A stretch of 64,000 bases of DNA, taken from contig JAGQDJ010000022.1 of assembly GCA_022885665.1 (NCBI GenBank), positions 62,001 through 126,000 of the forward strand, in the 5' to 3' direction. This stretch comes from Triops longicaudatus (taxonomy: Eukaryota; Arthropoda; Branchiopoda; Notostraca; Triopsidae). Shown one piece after another: positions 1 to 12,500 of the stretch. The position numbers and the translations under genes are program-made. Numbering within the stretch: the first letter of the stretch is position 1; each line of letters starts with the position of its first letter. Under the pieces are notes generated by a model that saw only the letters and a program-made list of their open reading frames with translations, did no database searches and was not told the origin of the DNA.

Positions 1-3000
1 ATTATAATTAGTCCGAATTTGCAACTGGTTGCTTGCTGAGGTGGAAAAGCCAACACAAGTGGCTTGTAATGCTAACAGCATCATCAGTTGGCGGGCAAAA
101 GGAGAAACAGAAAAGCCACAGAAGACAGAGCGAGAGAGAGAGAGAGAACCGGGGGCGGCGGCGGCAGCAGCCTTTTGGAGATAAAGTTCGTCAAGCTTTT
201 AGAAGAGAGAGCGTAGCAGAAGCTTGAGCCTCCCCTGATGTCTTGGGCAGGTAAATTGAATTGAAAGTAACAAGACAAGAAGGCCAAGAGGCGCAAAAGG
301 CTCGGGCTGTGTGAGCAGCGAACAATTGGTGCTTGCAAAATCGCCAAGTTCCAGCACAAGTCAAAGTTTTCCTAAGGGTTATATAAATGTGAGTGTTGGA
401 CGAAGGGGTTGGGGGCCGGGGCTGCACAAGCTATCGAGCCCAACAAAAGCCAGGACTCATTTTAATTAGTTGCTTCAACTTTCTTGTCCGGGGGAGCACC
501 GGAACTTTCTCCGTAGGCCAAAACTACCTCCCATTCTCCTTTTTTTCCTTCTTAAAACAGAACTACAAAGGAATGGCCTCCGTTGCTTACCCCAGAAGGA
601 TAACTGGACTAAAGTTCTACGTGAAATATTTTTCGTATTATGCGTATTTTGAATGGGATTATGCACTTTCAGTCAGACAGAATCTAGGCTCTTTCATAAC
701 GACGCTTTAAATTTGTTTAAATCACAGATTTACTCGTTGCCTAGCTTGTATTGTTGCACACACGTACACTGTTACTAGTCCTTTTAAGTTACTTCAGTTG
801 CGAATGCGTGAGCAGAAAGCGACGTGCAGTTCTGCAGCAATACTGAAAGGATCGGAAAAGCGGTCGAGCATATTTTGAACTAACTTATTTGAACGAATTA
901 AAAAAAAATAATTCTATCTATATAGTTTCTATGACTGCGTTCCAAACTACATAAATGTATTGTTATACCACGGAAACCAGTAGCATCTCCTTTAGCTTGA
1001 CTTATCCGAATCCAAATTAAGTGTTAATTAGGATCACTGCAGTGATAACTGCGTTGTGCATTAGTTGTCCTAAATGGGAATCTTATATTTAACATTTTTA
1101 ACGCCTACATCAAATGACTTTAATTTTACAGGTGTTGTAGGATAATCGAAGAAAAAAGAATCATTTGTCTATTTTACGTCAGTAAATTCCTTGCACCAGC
1201 ATGAACAAGACACTTCGAGGGTTTGACTTGTTTCTCCCCCCTCCCCCCTCCAAAAAAAGTAGTATCTTCCAAGAGGTGTTCGGATTCAGCAGTAGTGGTT
1301 GAGTTTGTTTTATATCTGAGTTTCTACGAGTTCAGTTCGAACTACGATCTTCGGTATGCCAAAACGTGAGTGTTTCCTTTGCTGTGCATACTTTCTTAGA
1401 ATCGTATGCTAGTTTTATCTAAAACTTGGTGATTGCAAGATTGACGTTAAACTGCGGTGAAATTCATCATGAGAGCCGCCTCTTCGAGGTCCCCCAGGAA
1501 ATTCATTAAGTTTAGGCACGATTTTATGATCTTTATCTGTCCGTTGTCTAGCATTGTATCCATTGGATGCATAATTATTGAATTATTCTATTAGTAAAAC
1601 ACTTTAAATGTAATCAACGAAACAAGCTTATCAGCAATTGCTTCTCTGCACAATGGAATAAATAATAAACCATGAAAATAAAGAACTGGAGAACAGGGTC
1701 TTTCAAACAAGACACTACACTGAAAAACCCCATAATTTACTTTGTTTTCTAGAAAATTGTAGAATTTTTTCCCTTACTATTCAAATTTCTGTCAAATTGG
1801 TTCAGATTTGCCAACAGCGAGTCCATAACATTATGAAAGGCAATAAAGCTTGACTGACTCGGAATACATGTGACTTTCAGCTGTTTAAGGGAGTTTGATA
1901 ATTTTGCAAGAAATGTTCTTTATTTTTTTTTCTTGAAAGAAGCTAAGTAAGGAAAACTCGATGGCGCTTTTGAAGTGTATTTATGGTGAAGCTGTGATAT
2001 ACAATATAACAGAGGTAGAGAGCTCGCATAGGCGAATAATAATAATTCCTCAGCTTTTCCGTGGGATTTATGAACTCATAAATCACCTCGTCGCTTTGCC
2101 GGAGCAAAATGGGGGAGGAGGGGGGGGATTTCAAACCAGGCTGTGAAGAAACCCACCCTCCTTCCCTGCGAAATAAACAACCTTTTTGCATAAGGAAGGG
2201 TAGAAAGAGGGGGGTGAAAAGAGCCTAAGATGCTATAAATTTTTATTTTGGCTGCTTCATATCTGGAATTACGTGTTTTAGCCCTCTTTGCTTTTCACCG
2301 TTTTTTCCTCTTGTCCCTCGTGTGTTTTTTTGCGGACCCAGGCGAAAAGTTGAATTGTGGAACTCGCCCCCAAATTGAATGCTTATTTACTTGGACATAT
2401 AATAGGATTCCAAACGTTGCTCCTTGTTACCTGGGGACGGGAAAATGTTGTGGGCTCCATATGAAATTGTGTTGTGGAAACGGTTTGGGAGAAATGGCGC
2501 AATCCGCCGTTGTTAAGTATCGATGGACAGTGCTGGTGAAGGTTTATTATCGTTTCTCTTTTTGGAAAATTTGCTTAGTATTCTAAAGATGGACTTGCTT
2601 TCGACTGCAAGTCGGCGGAAGGAAACTTAAACCTGCAAGCTTAAGGGAAGAAGGTTAACTATATCCGATGTCAACGCTTGTAATTGGGTGAGATTACTCG
2701 GCTCGTTTTCAACTACTGGAGAGAGACTCTGATAGCGCATTATGTTCGTTTTACAAAGCAAACTGACGTGACGAAGCACATCAGAAAGTTGACAACACGA
2801 ACAGGGTAGATCTGCTTCCACCGTGTCACCCCCTGTAACCACCTCTTTTCGTCCCTCCTTTAACAGATATACGAATTTGTTTGTTGTTTATTGTTGTGAT
2901 GGAAGCTGGAGGCTAGACCCGGCGAAGAGGCTAGGCGGAGTTCCCTTGTTATCCCTAGAGGGAAACGCCATTTGTTGGGGAGAAGGTAAAGCAAACAAGG

Positions 3001-4018
3001 AAGCCCCCAGAAAGGAGACAGAGAGAGCTTCGAGTAAGGACCTCCCTTCCTTTCAATCCAAAAGAGAGGAAAAAAAAGACAATCCTAAAAGACACCTTTT
3101 TGTCTAAATAAACAAGATAGGAAGCAGGTTTTTGCTTAGCAATTGTTGTCCTTACCCCCTCCGCCCCGTAAGCCCTCCCCCCTCCCAACGTCCTTTCGCA
3201 CCCATTACATGCCTTGCTGCTTGTATTTGTACCGAAGCGCCGCACTTGACGAGGCCTTCTTGCGTGTATCGAAAATTCATTGTTGACCGTGTCCAGATTC
3301 GTTGATCTCAACTTGCCGTACCGTACTTGTCGTTACACGAGACCTTTGTCTACTGTTACTATGTGGTTTTCCCAAACGTTCGGAAAATGATGGTTGACCT
3401 GCATTTGAGTGGGTTAAAAAATCATTCGCTAAATAAGCGGATTCCGTTAAGCGTTTCGTTTGCTCCGCGTTGGCGATGGCATTCTGGGAAGCAATACTTT
3501 CGAGAGAGTGAAGTACTTCAGAAGGAAAAATGGCCTTTCAACGGCCTTTCAGTTTTTTTCCGAATATGATGGTACTCGGATCCTTAATCTGAAATATTAA
3601 AGAATGTGTCTGTATTGTCCTGTCCGTCTGTGCCGACGGCCTATTCTGGGTGTACGTTGTCGCAGCTTGTCGATGTGAAATCATATTGTGGGCAGTAGTA
3701 TCGCTGCACCAGTGTTTTGGAACGAGCGGATATTTTGTGTCATATTTCAGTATACGTATTCCGGAATGTTCGTTAAGACAAACAGTTTTCAGTGTTATCA
3801 TGAAGAGTACCCATTTCCTACGAAATAAGAGGTACGTATAGTTAATATCACTTGGCATGGAATATGCACTTACGTAGAACCGATTCATAACAAGGGCAGA
3901 AGGCCCTATATAAATTATTTCCAAGCTAAAAACGAGCTAATGTACAATAAAATCTCGTATTCTAATAAGAAGACCTTACTATTCGCCACTTTAAATACTC
4001 TTCCGTCCTGGGTGAGAA

Positions 4019-4333
4019 CAGTAGAACTCCGATTTTGTCAACGGGTTGAGACCTGAGGGTAGCTGACAAGCCGGATAGTTGGCACAATCAGATTCACGTG
4101 CTGTGCGTTAAAAAGATTAAAGAAATTTAAAGCGAAAATATAATCGAAAATAAGTTAAATTTTTAACTTAGTTGTATTTAACTGCGACCACCAAAGTAAA
4201 TTTTACCCTGTCTGTGAGTAAAGGATTCAAAAATCAAAGTAATTAATTTATTCTAATGAAGGAAAATTTCGCAATGACGGGTGATATAAGCGGGAGTTTT
4301 CACAATTGGGTTGGCAAAATCGGAGTTCTACCG
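4019..4333. mobile_element. Pogo-like MITE, copy 1
   Basis: This 315-bp element has inverted ends. The left begins CAGTAGAACTCCGATTTTG; the right, read in reverse complement, begins CGGTAGAACTCCGATTTTG. A CAG-type terminus and short TIRs fit non-autonomous pogo/Tigger (Tc1-mariner) elements. The flanking TA duplication is not clear at this copy, but a related copy at 32205-32521 has it. No transposase ORF is present. Confidence 0.6.
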
Positions 4334-7300
4334 TTTTTTTTATAGAACTCTCTTTATAACAAAGTAATTCTGAAAAAATTGAGTGCTCTAGAAACGGTTC
4401 CTAATAACACAATATATAAGTGAATATTTAACTTCGAATTATTCTTTTTCCAAACAGATTATTAGTGTTGCATACCTGCTTGTGCTGTCGCTGTGAATCA
4501 GTAATACATACGTGAAAAGCAACAGCAACTAAAATCTATCCACACTCGATATTGATAAACATAATCATTCATTCGTTGAATACTGATTATTACGAAATGC
4601 TCTTCCTATAACATATAATTTTGTGACGCATTTTCGGTTCGTTGTTTTCGCGCTGGAGGTGAAAAAGAAAAGGTGGTGAGAAGGCCGGTATGAGAATGGT
4701 GATATCTTTCCTTCGTATAAGCTTTTCTCTTACGAAATTCTAGAACAGTCAGGAGAATGTGTGTATAGCCAACCCATTCCTACTTTTGGTGAAGCATTGG
4801 CGATGCTTTTGTCAGGTAAAAGATGCTTCCTTTGTCATTAGTCACCGTGTAAGCCTGTAGACAGGTTCCAGATGGACCATTTTGCCGTTACCCATCATTA
4901 CTCTTTCTCTATTTCTTTAAAACTCGAGAAAGAGCGCTTGGAAGCTCCTTTGGGGTCCTTTACCCCCCAACCGCCCTTTACTTCCACCAAGCCAAGTCTT
5001 CACCAACAGTCATTCTCGATATCGCACACACATCTTCCTCTTCGGTAGAATTGTAACATCTATCCCCCCTGTTAAGTACACAAAAATCCCTTTGCCCCTT
5101 AGGCTACAGAAAAACTCACCATCTATCAGATGCTAATACTCAGAATATAAGCAGTTTCTTTGCACTCTGCCGCTTTTCCACCCTAGGAACAACGGTGAAG
5201 ACGTGTGCAAGAGGGAAAAAAGTTTGATTTTCACATCAATCACAAAACTCGCGTTGTGTATTCTTTTTCCTCCACAGGAAATGGAACTTTGGGTTAATTT
5301 TTTGGAAACATCGAACTTAAAAACGCAAGTGTTATTTTTCCTCAAGTGTTGACAAGCTTAGGAAGGTTTTCAAGTTGATGGGAGGGGGGATATGGAGGTA
5401 GAAGCTACCATAACAACAACAAACAAAATGAACGAGCCCACAAACAAAGCGAATCGAGTCATTAAGTGAGCTGAGTTATTGACAAGTAAAACAACCATTT
5501 AAAAGCCTTGGTACCAAGTACCGTCCCAAACAAGCTTCATTAATGTAAAAGAACTGCTTTAAAATCGGGTCAGGTTGGAAAGCCGGGGGAGTATGGGGAG
5601 AGCCCAAGAGGGTGAGAAAGGTCTTATGAGGAAGAGAGGGGGGTTGTTGTTCTTGTATGTGGCGTTGCTTGCAGCCACCACCTTATTTACGCCGACTAAA
5701 CAAAACAGGCTCGTAAACACGAAAGTCGAGGTCAAACTCGCGCACACGCATATATATATAGGACAGATGAAACTTGAGGGAAACAGTCAGGACACGGGGG
5801 GTTGAGGGGGTGAGGACCGTTTACGACCAACCTGTGTCATGTAAAAATGCAAATCAAGCTACACTCCACTGTTGGCGCAATCAGTAATATCAAGTTAAAA
5901 GCTGTGGAAAAACTAAACAAAGAGAAAAGAGATACAGTGTAAACAGTGTCAGATTTCTTGTCATCTTTGAATTGTACGAGGCTGGAGTTAGCATGAAATA
6001 TTACTGCAACTATTTCTATTGGTACAGCGTAATTGCTGTTACGCTTACTAATGGTCAGTGGGGATAAAATAAACCTCAGTTCATATTGTCTGCGTCCAGT
6101 ACTTGGCACAAAGGGACGCGTTTGCTACGAAAGAGTGGTACTCCCTTCGTCGTGTGTATGCGTATAGCCTATGTATGTATGTGTGTATGTCGTCGCTCTT
6201 CTCTCTCTTTCGGTCCCGGTTCCGGGTAAACTAAAGGGGAGGATACAATAAGGCAAGCTCCTAACGCCTTTGCTTCAGTAAGCTGGCAACGCTCGTCGGC
6301 GACGGTAGGAAATTGTTCGAAGGACGGTGGGGTATTGCTGAACACCGGGTTCGTGTAGTTGCAACTTGTGTTTTGATCCATACGCGAGAGTTATTGTTAA
6401 AGCAACGACGAAAAGTGCAACTTTAATGACAACAGCTTGAACTGTTCAGTGCAAAAAGTGTTCTATTATTCGGACTAAAAATATATATTTGAACGCGCGT
6501 GAAGATCTTCTCCATGCTGCAGAATGATTCACATCTTCCAAGGTAAACCAGGTCTGATCCTTGTGCAAGGTGCACGTGGGTTTTGAGGGCAGCAATGCGA
6601 GTGGGGAAAATACGACGGGACAGATAAGAAAAAGAGGAGCTAAAGCTAAATTGAACATGGGGAAGGTGGCAAAAACGTGTTCGGGGTCGACCCCAAATTT
6701 CGGTCTGATTGCTTCATCATTGGATTTGTTTGTGTTTTCGTTCTGTCTCTGTTTGTCTTCCGATTTCTCTTCGTAGTTCTTTCGCTTTTTGAATCCCATT
6801 GCTGGGTTGAAAAACAGAGTAGAAGCAGAAAAAAGCATTTTTTTTTCAAAAATAGGAGAAGAGGGCCAAAGCTAAGGGAAAAGAGAAATTGTGCTGGTGC
6901 GGGTCACGAGTCATTAGCTAACTTGTTCTCTAACGCTTTTTGACCCCCTTCATCTCTATAAACATACCCTTTACTCGATATTCAGCACAGCACCCGAGTT
7001 AAGAAGCGACCGAAACCGTTTTTATGTGTAGTCCTCCTTTACCCTCGGTCCACACAAACATACAAGCCCCACCACGCCGTCTTTAAAACCCGTCGTTTAC
7101 GGGAAGGATACGGGCAGAGATCATAATTAGTCTCAACGACGTCACTAAGCTCAGTGCCACGTCTCAGTTCCCATTTGTAGAAATTAGGATTGTAGTGAAT
7201 GCAGGGATTAACAGTTCGCCGTTAGCTCCAAGCAGAAGATTTGCGAATATGTATAACAGCGGATAATTATTCTAAGTACAAGGTATATTTGCAAAAGGTA

Positions 7301-7580
7301 GTGAAGTTTGTACGAAGGCTGAACCTAAAAATCTGAATTTGTGGATTACATGACCCTGAAATTACTGCGTCTAGTTTGCAAAGTAGAGTAGCATCCCTCC
7401 GAATCAGTCCGCTTTAACCTGTTATGATTCGCGAATGTCATCCTTGTACCAAGTCTAAGGTAAGTTGCAGTAAATAGTGTTCAAAGGTAATTCTAAAATA
7501 TTCAGAAAACTTAGTGATTTGTAACTCGGTGGGAAAATGTTTTGTACTTATTAGGGTACTTATGTACGCTCTGTCAATTT

Positions 7581-7653
7581 CTAGGTTAGGTTTGATAGGG
7601 TACGTTGAGTTAGGTTAGTTATGTTCTAGTTAGGTTAGGTTGAGTTAGGTCAA
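7581..7653. repeat. Degenerate interstitial TTAGG array
   Basis: About 70 bp contains repeated TTAGG pentamers, some in direct tandem (TTAGGTTAGG at about 7583 and 7630), mixed with variants such as TTGAG. TTAGG is the ancestral arthropod telomere repeat. The array is short and diverged, so it is an interstitial remnant, not a chromosome end. Confidence 0.55.
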
Positions 7654-9535
7654 GTTATATTAAGTAATATTTTTACACTAGAGGCGCCTAAACTAAAATA
7701 AACGGGTGGCAATGCTGGTAATTGTAATGGTAATCTGTGATACAATTTAACCTTATTTTTTGCAAAATTCTTACCAATCTTACTTCGTCTACTTCTACTG
7801 AAGTTAGTTAGCGGAACTTCAAAAGTTTCACTAAAAATCTACGAGTTTTGAAAAAAGGCGACTAAAATAGAGCACTAATTACGAGCGTATAATAGGCAAG
7901 TACCAATATTAGTAGAGAAAAACTTATGTAATACACAAACATTTAGTTCTTATTTACTACCATTCTTATTAAATAATTTCTTCAATGCCTTCGGATCAAG
8001 TAGCGTTTACATAGTCTGAGGTCCAGCCCACAAAGACTGGGTAAGGGACGTCCTTGTGCAGTGTATTGAAGTTAGTGATCATAGCAAAGGGCTCCAACGC
8101 TAACGATTGAAATTTAAGTCGGCATGTTTTGTCATATGAAATTACTGATATTTTTTGTGGGATTCGCTTGAATTTGCAGTGAATTAGAAAAATTGTAGGC
8201 CGTGGCTTAACTTTATTCTGTGGTCTTCTCCTAAGATGTTTGAAACGAGTATGTGGAAAATAAGCAATGATTCATTTTTACGTCATGAGATTTCAGCACA
8301 GAAAGATCTGTTCGAGTATTTCTGGTCAACGTCATTTTTTTTTTATTTTGCATTCTGGTGCGTTTATTTTAATTCGCTATGGATCCCGATTATCTCTAAC
8401 TTGGTTTGGTTCCAAATGATGTCGTGCTATTTACCGCGGCTGACGGTAAACAAACTTTCCCCAAAACAAGACGTCGATAAACAGTTTATTGAATAAATGG
8501 ATTGACGTAAATTTCAAACTGAAAAACTCGACTAGCTCACTCCGTTCTAAACTCTCGTCTTGTGAAAACCCATGACAGAAAATAAAAGTTCGAGAAAAAT
8601 GAATCTTTACTCTGTTTATAATATTGAGGATTTTGTATGGTTATGCTAAGAACGAAGCTGTAAAATTTGAAATGCCTCTATTAGAAAAGGAATATTTCAC
8701 GGCCCTGTTGTACCAAATCACAAGAATCAAGCCGGCTTTATTCAGTTTGTGTGCTGTTACCTAAAGGAATCCCTGTATTAAAGAAGAGTTATAGAACCTG
8801 ACATTACAAAAGATGCCGTTGCGGTAGAGTTGCAAGAAAGTCAATTGGGGGTTTGGACAGTTTCTTTTGTACAGTAAACTGTTACTGGAGTTTTAGTGGG
8901 AGAAAAAGGGGTAAGGAGAGAAATCGCTTTGAAACTGGAGGTAACTCGAGTTTCAATACAATAGATCTTAAATTAGACTGGAGAGGGAAAACGGGGGTAA
9001 TTGAACACATGACCCTTAACGCGTGCTTATCTTTTACCTCAACTTTCATACTTCGGTGGGGGACGTGGAATATACGTTATCTTCTCCTTATAACGAAAAC
9101 TTCTTCATACATAATTGGTGTCACTTCCTAGCTATTGTTTATGACCTTGCTGTTTAAGTGAAGGCTCTTCTATTGTTATGTGTCCTGTACACCAGTCTTT
9201 TACTGTTAGGAGTTTGGGGTGTCTTTCTTCACATAATTGTTAGCGAAACTAGGGCCCCAAAATCTCCTTAATTCAGTTTATATATTTATGTATGTATGCA
9301 GAGATAACAAAAGCCACCCTCAACCGACAGTAATTTGGGAAGGAAGGGAATTTGATGTCAAGTTCCAAAGCGGGAGAGACAAGGGGGAAGACAAAGGTAG
9401 AAATTATAGTGTAGTGCGTGTATTGGGCACGTTGACTGTTCCAAATCGTCGAAACCGTGCAAATTCAGGCATAATGACCTTTTTTTTGGGAGACGGTTGT
9501 ATAACTTTCTTTGTTTTTGCCTTCCAAATAAACAG

Positions 9536-12500
9536 GATGTGAAGATGGATCCCGAGCCTGACGAGGAAGGTGTCATTAATTTATCCACCTCGCGACGCCC
9601 GTCGACTTCTAATACTCCAAACGGGGATTCTCCAGTTGATCCTGACAGTTCACCGCATTCGACTCCCTTATACTCGTCAAAGGTAAGAGTAACTTGGACT
9701 TGTTGACATTTTTGTTTTGTTATATTATTGTGCGTTTTGCAAAGTCTTGTCAGTTTCGTGACAGTGTTTCATGCGTTGTCCAAGTTACAAGACAATAGTA
9801 GCTGAAAAAAAGTGGAAAGAGGGCTTTTTGTATTTTGTGTGGTCAAGATGTTAAAAGAACTGTGGTGGTCAACCCTCTTCGCCCTTTCTTGGCTCTTTTA
9901 AAAGTTGCGAAGTTAAAGATGCTGCAGCACGTTTCGGGTTCATAGTCCGTCCCGGGAGACAATCTCAATAGGCGAAACGAAACAAAGGTTCTGGTGGGGA
10001 AAACTGAGACTCTTTCTTGGACTAAAAGCTAAAAAAGTTTTTGGTTATTTTGGTTATTTTTTCTTTTTTTTAAGTATTGTTGCACTAGCTCCAGTTGTCA
10101 ACTCTTCTGAAGGATAAGAAAGGGCCAATTTGGGTAGTTAGGAAACCTTTTTTTTGCGACTTTTCTTCCTTAACTTTGATGGAAATTGGCAAGTTTGTTG
10201 TGTTCAAAATCTTTTGTTTTATTCGTTGACGGGAGTAAGGTTTTGCAGAAAAGGTTCGAAAAGAGACAAATAAGCAAAAGGAAACTGAGTTCGTGGGTAA
10301 AGGGGGATGGGGAGGTCTTAAGAGAGGGTTAAAAGTAGCATTAATGGATGGAAAGAGGGGCGAGGCGAAAGGGAAATAGCAAAAGAAGGTTTGATCGGAG
10401 CCAAATGGGAGGTGAGAGACGCAGGGATTTGATGGCAGGTTGATGGGCGTCTTCGACGTCATTTTGTTCCACGGTCAGCGTCGTTTCGTTCTCAGGAGGG
10501 TCCCACTGAAAGGATCTTTATTTTTTCCCGCCAAAAAGGGGAGGTTACTGAAAGAATAGGGGGCTAAAAAAACTACAACCGGTCTTTTGTGTCCAAAAAG
10601 GAAAGAAGTGAACGTTGGCTACTGCAGTGCGGTTTGGACCCAAAGTTCGTTAAGGAAAATAAGGTGATGAAAATTAAAGCACTGTTAGTGCTAATGAATG
10701 GATGGAAGGTTTCTGGGCAACATTGCATGATTATCGGCCAAGTTAAGACTCGTCGAGGAACACCGTAGAACACATTTTTATATTAAGGTATACAGCGTAC
10801 ATTTACGTTACGGTATAAAGCTTCGTCACTCTGGAATGGAATAATCGTGAATGAGTCCACTCCATAATTCCCTTGGAACGTAGGAATTCTGCGAAGGATT
10901 GGTTTGTGTAGGTAGTATTGAGAGACAGTGATCATTTGGATACTTGAAACTAATATACTTTATTTTTTCAAATTTTTGTGGTATATGTGGTGTGTTACTT
11001 TTTTTTCGCCTGGTCCTATATAGAAATTTAATTTAATAAGTATTAATCTATACAAGTTAATTCTGCAAGTTTGTGTTAATTAAGTCCGTAAATATTTAGA
11101 TATATTTGTAGCTTTTTTTTGCAGTACGTGAATAATCTTTGATTGTCGAAGTATAATCATTTAAATCTTTAGCGAATAATGTGGTTGTGACGTAAACGAC
11201 ACATTTTTATTTACACCTGTTTTGTTTACACCTTATACTTTATTTTGACCTTTTTATAAACTGCTCTTACCTACGGTTGTCCGATTTCCGTGCTTCGTGT
11301 CAAGATTAAGGTCATAGGATTCGTTTAAATATGGTTGAGATCGTTGGTGCTTTTGAAAGATAGGGCAGTTTGATAGATAGATGTCGAGCGTAATTGAAGA
11401 TTTGATACATTTTTCGTATCATTTCATGGAGGGAATGCGTTAAAGACGAGGTGAAGGACAGTCCTGAATAATTTTGAGTGCAGTATGTTGCAGAAACAAT
11501 TGGAAGTACGGGCTTTCGTGGAATAGTTTTCGCTGTTCGTTTGGAATATAAAAAGGCACACGAAAAGCTCTGGCAACCGTACCCGTTTTGTGATATAACA
11601 TTCAAGATTCCTACCTTTCCACGGCTTGGAGAACCGTAGCTGCAGCTGCGGTTTCGGATACTCGCATTTTCTATTCAACTTTATCATGACGAAAAGGCAT
11701 CAAGTCGGGAAAAGCAGCGAGCACAGGTTGGCCATCACCCCACGAGTTTATTCATAGGATTGTAACTTATTCACCGTCAAATGAATGGTTATAATGACAG
11801 AAAATATCCCCAAAAGAACAAGGTGAATATCGGCATGGGATGACATTTTAACTCTGAGAAAATTAAAGGTCGAAGCCCGGTCCAAGTATCTAGGCTTAAT
11901 TTATAACCTTGTTAGGGGTGCTACTCGCGTTTTCTCGCTTCATCTCAAGATTTTAGAATGCCTAACGTAAGAACCTTTTTCGGTGTAAACTATTTCAGTC
12001 TTAGTTTAGAAAATTTAGGTTTATTCAAGTTAATTTACATTTGTTATTTGACTTAAAATAATTTTGTTCCCTTATTTTCTGTCCAGCTTACTTTTGTGAA
12101 GTCTCATTCTTAGAAATTGAAGGAAAACGGACAGTAGACTTAATCGATTTAAGAAGTCATGTATATTCTTGATGATTAGGGCTAGGGGAATGGTGGTATC
12201 GTATTTATGCATAGAACGGAGGGCGAAATTGAGTTGTGTGTTTGTCCTAATCTAGACTTGTCATGCACCATAGAATCCGGTCCACTATGTGTTGCGGTTT
12301 TGTGTCCTCTCCCCCCTTTTCAGTGTCAGAGATAACCAACACACAGTGGACAAAGCGCGTTTATCGCCATTCAAAGCTAGAAAAGGCTATCGGGGGACCT
12401 AGCTTGGGCCGCCTTTTCAAAGCCAGGAATGAAGAACCGAACAAACAAGAAAGAAGAGTTGTAAAAAATGGTGTAGTCCGAGTCAAATCGAAAGAGGCGT

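Larger units (their letters stand above)
1..9535. other. Gene-free stretch upstream of the first FoxP coding exon
   Basis: I found no exon, RNA gene or TE coding region that I could support. It probably holds FoxP 5' UTR exons, promoter and enhancers, but none can be placed by eye. Visible content: a GA dinucleotide run (about 131-147) followed by a CGG-rich run (about 152-168), a pogo-like MITE (4019-4333), a short TA run (5751-5760), a TGTA-rich run (about 6171-6190) and a degenerate TTAGG array (7581-7653). Open frames here are short and lack family features. Confidence 0.6.
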
